7,880 bases of DNA from JAIVJN01 sp036732565 (GTDB lineage: Bacteria > Acidobacteriota > Vicinamibacteria > Vicinamibacterales > UBA2999), in assembly GCA_036732565.1 (NCBI GenBank), contig DAINCF010000341.1, forward strand, positions 1 to 7,880. The letters are read 5' to 3'. This document shows positions 1 to 4,531 of the stretch, in pieces. The notes under the pieces are model-generated. The model ran no database searches and was not told where the DNA came from. It saw only the letters and a program-made list of their open reading frames with translations. The position numbers and the translations under genes were made by a program. Position 1 is the stretch's first letter. The number at the start of each line of letters is the position of its first letter.

Positions 1-124
1 CGGTAGGCCTCGCGTCGCTCGGTAGGCCTCGCGCTGCCGCGCTCGGAGGGCGGCTCGCGTTGCTCGCCGAAGGCCTCGCCGCTTCGCGCCTCGGAAGGCC
101 ACTCGCTGTCGCTCGTGGAAGGCC
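1..124 (+). repeat. Tandem array of ~24-bp GC-rich hairpin repeats (forward orientation)
   Basis: Degenerate copies of an 8-bp core, GGWAGGCC, occur at 2-9, 21-28, 45-52 (diverged), about 68-75, 93-100 and 117-124. Successive copies start 19, 24, about 23, 25 and 24 bases apart. The linkers between cores are rich in TCGC and GCTC and carry short inverted repeats, for example CCAC/GTGG on either side of the linker after position 100 and CGGC/GCCG around 51-68. The array touches the left window edge and may continue beyond it. No plausible protein is encoded here. The copies abut one another with no unique spacers, so this is not a CRISPR array. A REP-like or structured intergenic repeat family is the likeliest reading. 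Function is unknown. Confidence 0.75.
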
Positions 125-128
125 CTGT

Positions 129-134
129 TAGAAT
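129..134 (+). promoter_or_regulatory. Possible -10 box for a leaderless transcript
   Basis: TAGAAT matches the sigma-70 -10 consensus TATAAT at five of six positions and ends six bases before the ATG at 141. That is where transcription would begin exactly at the start codon. No Shine-Dalgarno sequence lies between it and the ATG. The -35 region would fall in the last repeat linker (about 106-111, CTGTCG), which matches TTGACA poorly. The call rests on the hexamer and its spacing only. Confidence 0.35.
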
Positions 135-140
135 CGCCGG

Positions 141-536
141 ATGCGTCGAAACCTGCGTGCTGTGCTCGAAGCCTTCGTGGCCGCTCACAGCGGTTTACGG
201 ATGGGCCGTGTGTTCGGGGCACCAGTGGGGTTTGCGGGGCGGCGCGTCTTCGCTCGACTATCAGGAGACGCGCTCCAGCTACGCTTGCCTTTTTCCATCC
301 GCGAGCCGCAGGCGAGCGGCCTTCCGAGCGGCGCCAGCCGCGAGGCCTTCCGAGGGGCGCCAGCCCCGAGGCCCTCCGCGCGGCGGCCCGTCCGCAGAGC
401 GGCCTCGCCTGACTGGCTCACCGTTACCCCAGATAGTCCAGCTGCCGTGCGCCTCGAGATCCTTCTCGAGCAGGCCGCTCGCTACGTGGCCGGCGCCGGG
501 GTCTCCAGCGCGGCAGCCGCGCTGGGGTGGCCGTGA
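141..536 (+). CDS. Small TfoX-like hypothetical protein with a repeat-derived middle segment
   Basis: The predicted product has 131 residues. Residues 22-50 (GRVFGAPVGFAGRRVFARL, then an LQLRLP strand) resemble the TfoX N-terminal/YjbR-like fold, in which an FG-x-P loop is followed by a strand containing a phenylalanine and short beta-strands. Residues 90-117 (PDWLTV, then a helix ending AARYVA) resemble the C-terminal strand and helix of such proteins. Between them, residues about 54-89 are rich in Pro, Ala, Arg and Ser and are encoded by GC-rich hairpin repeats, so they look inserted rather than ancestral. The ATG at 141 has no Shine-Dalgarno sequence but has a TAGAAT hexamer six bases upstream. 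The TGA stop overlaps the ATG of the oxidoreductase (TGATG), which suggests coupled translation. The family assignment is tentative and rests on pattern resemblance. The insert could leave the protein functional with a loop, or the gene could be decaying. The molecular role is unknown. Confidence 0.5.
   Translation: MRRNLRAVLEAFVAAHSGLRMGRVFGAPVGFAGRRVFARLSGDALQLRLPFSIREPQASGLPSGASREAFRGAPAPRPSARRPVRRAASPDWLTVTPDSPAAVRLEILLEQAARYVAGAGVSSAAAALGWP
302..408 (-). repeat. Array of the same hairpin repeats, inverted and inside an ORF
   Basis: On the + strand the reversed core GGCCTTCC occurs at 318-325 and 344-351, with GGCCCTCC at 370-377 and a weaker GGCCCGTCC at 385-393. The units 318-343 and 344-369 are 26 bases each and identical at 24 positions. 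Each contains a 5-bp stem with a GCCA loop: GCGGC/GCCGC in the first (328-332 with 337-341) and GGGGC/GCCCC in the second (354-358 with 363-367). The two differences (C329 to G355, G340 to C366) are the two partners of a single base pair, so pairing is preserved. Read on the - strand, the unit ending near 300 closely matches the forward unit at 91-118. The two arrays are therefore one family in opposite orientations. Confidence 0.8.
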
Positions 537-1753
537 TGCGCACGCGTTACGGAACGTCCTACTGGATCGACTACGCCTCACCCAAGCCGAAGATCGACAC
601 CCCGCGGTTTCGCGGTGAGCAGATCTCGTCTGTCGCGATCATCGGTGGCGGACTGACCGGGTGTGCGGTCGCGTATGCGTGCAGCGCTGCGGGCATCAAG
701 GTGGTGCTGCTCGAAGCCGATCGCGTGGGGCGCGGACCCAGCGCCCATGCGGACGGCGCCGCCCGTGCCGAGCCCACCCTCTCGTTTCGCGATCTCGAGA
801 AGCAGATTGGCCGTCGCGCCGCCCGCGCGATCTTCGATGCCACGCGACGGGCGGTGCTGGATCTGGCAACGACCACACGACGGTTGTCCGCGAGGTCGGC
901 TCTCGATCTCGTCGATGCGCAGCGAATCGCGGGACCCTATGGCGCGGACACCGCGCTGCAGAAGGAAACCACTGCGCGGCGAGAGGCCGACATCGACGCC
1001 CAGTGGCTGAATGCGCCGCGCGCGTCCGCCGTTGCCAAGACGGAAACGACGGGAGCGATGCGGATGAAAGGGTGGGGCGTCGCTAATCCGCACGGCCTGG
1101 CACTGAGCTTCGCGCGGGAGGCTCGCGCGCGAGGCGCGCAGATCTTCGAGCGCACGGCCGTCCGCAAGATTCGCCCGCGCAAGCGTCACGTCGAAGTCCA
1201 GACCGAAGGCGGCCTCGTCACTGCCGACACCGTCGTCGTCTGCACCGGTGAGCCCACGGATCTGTTCCGCCCGCTGAAGCGACACTTTCGATTCGAAGAG
1301 CGCTTCATCGTGGTCACCGACGCGCTTCCAGCCTCGATTCGCCGTCAGCTCTTCGACGAGTTGGTCATCACCGATCGAGAGACGCCCGAGCACCTCATTC
1401 GTCGAGCGCCTGGCGATCGGTTGCTCGTCGCGGGTGCCGATCAACGTCGAACCAAGGGACGCGGCAAGGACAAGCTGCTGGTGCAGAAAACCGGTCAGCT
1501 CATGTACGAGCTGCTGCGGCTCTATCCGGCCATCTCCGGCGTGCAGCCGTCCTACGGGTGGGACGTGCCATTCGCCCGTTCGAGCGACGCGGTGATGGTG
1601 GCTGGACCGCATCGCAACTACCCGCGCCATCTCTTCGCCTGGGCCACTGGCCACGATCCTGCAAGCGCTTTCCTCGCGAGCCGCATCGTCCTGCGTCATT
1701 TGCAAGGCGAGGCGACGCGCGACGATCTTTACTTCGCCTTCACCCGGGGGTGA
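536..1753 (+). CDS. FAD-dependent oxidoreductase, DAO (D-amino-acid oxidase-like) family
   Basis: The product has 405 residues and is a probable flavoprotein oxidising an amine or amino acid. The substrate cannot be read from the sequence. Residues 33-42 (VAIIGGGLTG) form the dinucleotide-binding GxGxxG loop, followed by a helix and strand ending LLEAD, where Glu60 would bind the adenosine ribose of FAD. The middle third has the mixed DAO substrate-domain character. Residues 341-390 (GWDVPFARSSDAVMVAG, then FAWATGHDPASAF and a long helix) match the C-terminal flavin-contacting segment of the family, with GHDP in place of the more usual glycine-rich GGNG/GHG turn. No signal peptide or membrane segment is visible, so a cytosolic location is likely. 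Start choice: the ATG at 536 has a GGGGTGG Shine-Dalgarno-like stretch (524-530) five bases upstream and overlaps the preceding stop as TGATG. In-frame GTG codons at 527 and 533 are possible but less likely. It has no evident link to the glucan genes downstream. Confidence 0.85.
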   Translation: MRTRYGTSYWIDYASPKPKIDTPRFRGEQISSVAIIGGGLTGCAVAYACSAAGIKVVLLEADRVGRGPSAHADGAARAEPTLSFRDLEKQIGRRAARAIFDATRRAVLDLATTTRRLSARSALDLVDAQRIAGPYGADTALQKETTARREADIDAQWLNAPRASAVAKTETTGAMRMKGWGVANPHGLALSFAREARARGAQIFERTAVRKIRPRKRHVEVQTEGGLVTADTVVVCTGEPTDLFRPLKRHFRFEERFIVVTDALPASIRRQLFDELVITDRETPEHLIRRAPGDRLLVAGADQRRTKGRGKDKLLVQKTGQLMYELLRLYPAISGVQPSYGWDVPFARSSDAVMVAGPHRNYPRHLFAWATGHDPASAFLASRIVLRHLQGEATRDDLYFAFTRG

Positions 1754-1756
1754 GTT

Positions 1757-2272
1757 ATGACCCGCACCATGCTCGTCGCGCTCCTGGCGCTGACGATGGT
1801 GCCGCTGCCGAGCGCGGCTCAGGGGCCCGACACGCCAACCGCGGCGCGTGCCGTCGTGCCGTTGCTAAAGGGCGTAAAAGAGCGGTTCCGCCCGCGTACC
1901 GGCGTCACCATGCCGGGCGATCCGCAACCGTCGCCGTTCACCGGTACGGTCACAACGCTCCTCTCGTTCTCCGTCGGGAAGAGAAGCGTCCCCGTCGACC
2001 CGAAGGTCGCGAAGGCGATCGATCAGTTGCTGGCGTGGAACCCGGACCACAAGGATCAAACGGCTGAGGCCGTGCTCTTCGATCACTGGCTGACACAACT
2101 GACCGTCAAGGCCGCGCACGTGGGCCTGCTCAACTGTGACGCGGCCTGCGTCGTCCAGAACTTCACGGAACCCGGCCCAGCGTTCGGCCGCACTCAGAAG
2201 GAGCGGGAGGAGGAACGGGACCGCCTGCTGCTCGAGGCGCTCGTCGACGCTGTCGAGGAATTGGAACGGTAG
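1757..2272 (+). CDS. Hypothetical secreted protein with signal peptide
   Basis: The product has 171 residues and I do not recognise its family. Residues 1-21 form a classical Sec signal peptide: Arg3, a hydrophobic core from Met5 to Val15 (LVALLALTMV), then PLPSAA with likely cleavage after Ala21. The mature protein of about 150 residues probably acts in the periplasm or outside the cell. It has two cysteines, Cys127 and Cys131 (CDAAC), which could form a disulphide. It ends in a charged helical tail from residue 147 (KEREEERDRLLLEALVDAVEELER), amphipathic enough to be a short coiled coil. No catalytic motif is visible. The start follows the oxidoreductase stop by three bases, and GGGGGTGA (1746-1753) is a strong Shine-Dalgarno match just upstream, so it probably belongs to the same operon. 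Its TAG stop lies inside a perfect 28-bp palindrome. Confidence 0.75.
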   Translation: MTRTMLVALLALTMVPLPSAAQGPDTPTAARAVVPLLKGVKERFRPRTGVTMPGDPQPSPFTGTVTTLLSFSVGKRSVPVDPKVAKAIDQLLAWNPDHKDQTAEAVLFDHWLTQLTVKAAHVGLLNCDAACVVQNFTEPGPAFGRTQKEREEERDRLLLEALVDAVEELER

Positions 2273-2296
2273 GGGCGGCTCGCGAGCCGCCCCTAC
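2269..2296. repeat. Perfect 28-bp palindrome over a stop codon, possible terminator
   Basis: The left half is GTAGGGGCGGCTCG and the right half is its exact reverse complement, giving 14 bp of uninterrupted symmetry with the centre at CTCGCGAG. The TAG stop of the secreted-protein gene occupies bases 2-4 of the left arm. As RNA it would fold into a very stable GC hairpin. No T-run follows (the next bases are GGCCCTCC), so it is not a canonical intrinsic terminator, although it could still pause transcription or protect a 3' end. Its position between two operons and its symmetry also suit a dispersed repetitive palindrome. Confidence 0.8.
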
Positions 2297-2344
2297 GGCC
2301 CTCCGCTACCTCTTCCATGCCCGTATGTCAGACTATCCGCCTGC
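2273..2344 (+). other. Short intergenic region before the glucan operon
   Basis: This 72-base gap begins with the right part of the palindrome and must hold any dedicated glgX promoter. I see no convincing -35/-10 pair and no purine-rich Shine-Dalgarno sequence before the glgX ATG: the last 15 bases are AGACTATCCGCCTGC. The operon may be leaderless from a weak promoter near 2324-2336, or it may be read through from upstream. Confidence 0.4.
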
Positions 2345-4531
2345 ATGCGGGTCTTCCCTGGGTCACCTTATCCACTGGGCGCAACGTGGGATGGTCTCGG
2401 CGTCAATTTCGCGCTGTTCTCCGAGCACGCGACCGCCGTTGAGCTCTGCCTCTTCGACCACGTCGACGCCACGCGCGAGAGCGCACGTGTGCCGCTGCGC
2501 GAGCAGACGGACATGGTCTGGCATGGCTACCTGCCCGACCTGAAACCCGGCCAGCTGTACGGCTACAGGGTCCACGGTCCTTACGAGCCGAATCACGGTC
2601 TGCGCTTCAACGCCAACAAGCTGCTCGTCGATCCCTACACGAAATCCATCGCGCGGATGACGCGGTGGGACGATGCGCTGTTCGGCTACACGATCGGGAG
2701 CCCGGAGGCGGACCTCAGCTTCGATGCTCGCGACAGCGCGCCGTTCGCGCCGCTCGGCGCCGTGCTCGATCCGTCCTTCACGTGGGGGGACGATCGCCCG
2801 CCGCGCACGCCCTGGCACCGCACCGTGATCTACGAGATGCACACCAAGGGCTTCACCAAGCTCAATCCGCTGATACCCGAGCCGGCGCGCGGGACCTACA
2901 CCGCGTTGACGCTGCAGCCGGCGATCGATCACTTGCTGTCGCTCGGCATCACGGCGGTTGAGCTGATGCCCGTGCACCACCACGACTACGACCGTCACCT
3001 GGTGGAGCGCGGGCTCAGCAACTACTGGGGCTACAACACGCTCTCGTACTTCGCGCCCGACCTTCGTTTCTCGGAGTCCGGCACCCCGCTGGACTCGGTG
3101 CGCGAGTTCAAGATGATGGTGCGTGCTTTGCACGCCGCAGGCATCGAAGTGATTCTCGATGTCGTCTACAACCACACCGCGGAGGGGAATCAGCTCGGCC
3201 CGACGTTGTCGATGCGCGGGATCGACAACTCGTCGTATTACCGGCTGATGCCCGATGACCCCCGCGTCCATCTCGACTTCACCGGTACCGGCAACACGCT
3301 CAACATGCAGTCGCCGCACGTGCTGCAGCTCATCATGGACAGCCTGCGCTACTGGGTGACCGAGATGCATGTCGACGGTTTTCGCTTCGACCTCGCCAGC
3401 ACGCTTGCGCGCGAGCTCTACGAAGTGGATCGACTCGCGGCGTTCTTCGACGTCATCCATCAGGATCCGTTGATCTCGCAGGTGAAGCTCATCGCGGAGC
3501 CGTGGGACCTCGGCGAAGGCGGCTACCAGGTCGGCAATTTCCCGGTGCTGTGGACCGAGTGGAACGGGAAGTACCGGGACACGGTCCGTCGCTTCTGGCG
3601 TGGCGATCCGGGCGTCGCGTCTGAATTCGCGACGCGGCTGGCCGGCAGCAGCGATCTCTACAGCCGCAGCGGCCGGCGACCGTACTCCAGCATCAACTTC
3701 GTGACCTGCCACGACGGCTTCACGCTGCACGACCTCGTCAGCTACAACGAGAAGCACAACGACGCCAACCTCGAGAGCAATCGTGACGGCGAGTCGAACA
3801 ACTCGAGCTGGAACTGCGGGGTCGAGGGCCCGACGGTCGACGCGGCGATCCGGGCGTTGCGGGAGCGGCAGAAGCGAAACTTCCTGGCGACACTGCTGCT
3901 GTCGCAGGGCGTGCCGATGCTGTGCGGCGGCGACGAGGTGGGGCGAACGCAGCTGGGCAACAACAACGCCTACTGCCACGACAGCCCGCTGACCTGGACG
4001 CACTGGGATCTCGACGGAGATAAAGGGAAGCTGCTGGCCTTCACCAGGCGCATGGTCGCGCTTCGCCGATCGCAGTCGACGCTGCGCCGCCGCGGGTTCC
4101 TGCGAGGTGTGCCCATCAACGGCATGAAGGACATCGCGTGGCTGGCGCCGGGCGGCGGCGAGATGACGCAGGAGCTGTGGCAGGCGCCGGACGTCCGAAC
4201 CATCGGCATGCTTCTCGCTGGCGAAGCCGCCGACGACATCGATGCCGCGGGGCTGCCGGTAAAAGGCGACACGCTGCTCGCGTTGTTCAACGCGCATGAT
4301 GCCGCCGTGGCATTCACGCTGCCGGGACCGCCCGGTATCGCGATCTGGCGTGCCGTGATCGATACCTTCGATGAGAGTCGGGAAGGTCGCGAGATCGGCA
4401 CAGGCATGGTGTATCCATTGGAGAGCCGATCGGTCGCCTTGTTCGTGGCCGTCGCTGGCAATTTCGTGCCCGAGCGACGGGCCACCGACAAGAAGCTGGA
4501 AGATCGGAAGACGAAGGCAGGAAGGAAATGA
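2345..4531 (+). CDS. glgX: Glycogen debranching enzyme GlgX (GH13 isoamylase type)
   Basis: The product has 728 residues and is predicted to hydrolyse alpha-1,6 branch points of glycogen-like glucan in the cytosol. The N-terminal part (residues 1 to about 115, opening MRVFPGSPYPLGATWDG) is the CBM48/isoamylase N domain typical of GlgX/TreX. The GH13 barrel follows from about residue 155. Conserved region I is DVVYNHT (272-278). Region II is GFRFDLAS, with nucleophile Asp349. Region III is IAEPWD, with acid/base Glu385. Region IV is FVTCHDG, with His456 and transition-state Asp457. The GGDE-x-G-RTQ-GNNNAYC block, characteristic of isoamylase-type debranching enzymes, is also present. The natural fold seems to end near SVALFVAVAG. 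The last 23 residues (706-728) form a lysine/arginine-rich tail whose purine-rich DNA also supplies the glgE ribosome-binding site. The start matches the usual GlgX N-terminus, and no alternative in-frame start fits better. It is first in an operon with glgE and treS and overlaps glgE by four bases. Confidence 0.95.
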   Translation: MRVFPGSPYPLGATWDGLGVNFALFSEHATAVELCLFDHVDATRESARVPLREQTDMVWHGYLPDLKPGQLYGYRVHGPYEPNHGLRFNANKLLVDPYTKSIARMTRWDDALFGYTIGSPEADLSFDARDSAPFAPLGAVLDPSFTWGDDRPPRTPWHRTVIYEMHTKGFTKLNPLIPEPARGTYTALTLQPAIDHLLSLGITAVELMPVHHHDYDRHLVERGLSNYWGYNTLSYFAPDLRFSESGTPLDSVREFKMMVRALHAAGIEVILDVVYNHTAEGNQLGPTLSMRGIDNSSYYRLMPDDPRVHLDFTGTGNTLNMQSPHVLQLIMDSLRYWVTEMHVDGFRFDLASTLARELYEVDRLAAFFDVIHQDPLISQVKLIAEPWDLGEGGYQVGNFPVLWTEWNGKYRDTVRRFWRGDPGVASEFATRLAGSSDLYSRSGRRPYSSINFVTCHDGFTLHDLVSYNEKHNDANLESNRDGESNNSSWNCGVEGPTVDAAIRALRERQKRNFLATLLLSQGVPMLCGGDEVGRTQLGNNNAYCHDSPLTWTHWDLDGDKGKLLAFTRRMVALRRSQSTLRRRGFLRGVPINGMKDIAWLAPGGGEMTQELWQAPDVRTIGMLLAGEAADDIDAAGLPVKGDTLLALFNAHDAAVAFTLPGPPGIAIWRAVIDTFDESREGREIGTGMVYPLESRSVALFVAVAGNFVPERRATDKKLEDRKTKAGRK
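4518..4526 (+). promoter_or_regulatory. Ribosome-binding site of glgE
   Basis: The purine tract AGGAAGGAA ends one base before the glgE ATG at 4528, so its AGGAAGG core sits a few bases from the start. It lies within the last codons of glgX. Together with the ATGA overlap this fits translational coupling. Confidence 0.6.

Noticed and set aside
1..124. Possible CRISPR array
   Set aside because: The repeats are imperfect and abut one another at 19-25 bp with no unique spacers, and no cas gene is in the window.
527..535. Upstream GTG starts (527 or 533) for the oxidoreductase
   Set aside because: The ATG at 536 has a better placed Shine-Dalgarno-like GGGGTGG and the TGATG overlap. The three extra residues add nothing recognisable.
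115..618. 167-codon + strand frame over the repeat region and the small ORF
   Set aside because: It starts inside the repeats, its translation is low complexity, and it overlaps the better supported ORF at 141-536 and the start of the oxidoreductase.
2324..2336. Promoter -10 box before glgX (TATGTC or GACTAT)
   Set aside because: These hexamers match the consensus at only about three of six positions and no -35 element is visible, so I did not list a promoter.
2363..4297. Long - strand open frame (644 codons) opposite glgX
   Set aside because: It has the same cause: it mirrors glgX and its composition (Arg, Val, Gln, His runs) fits a shadow, not a protein.
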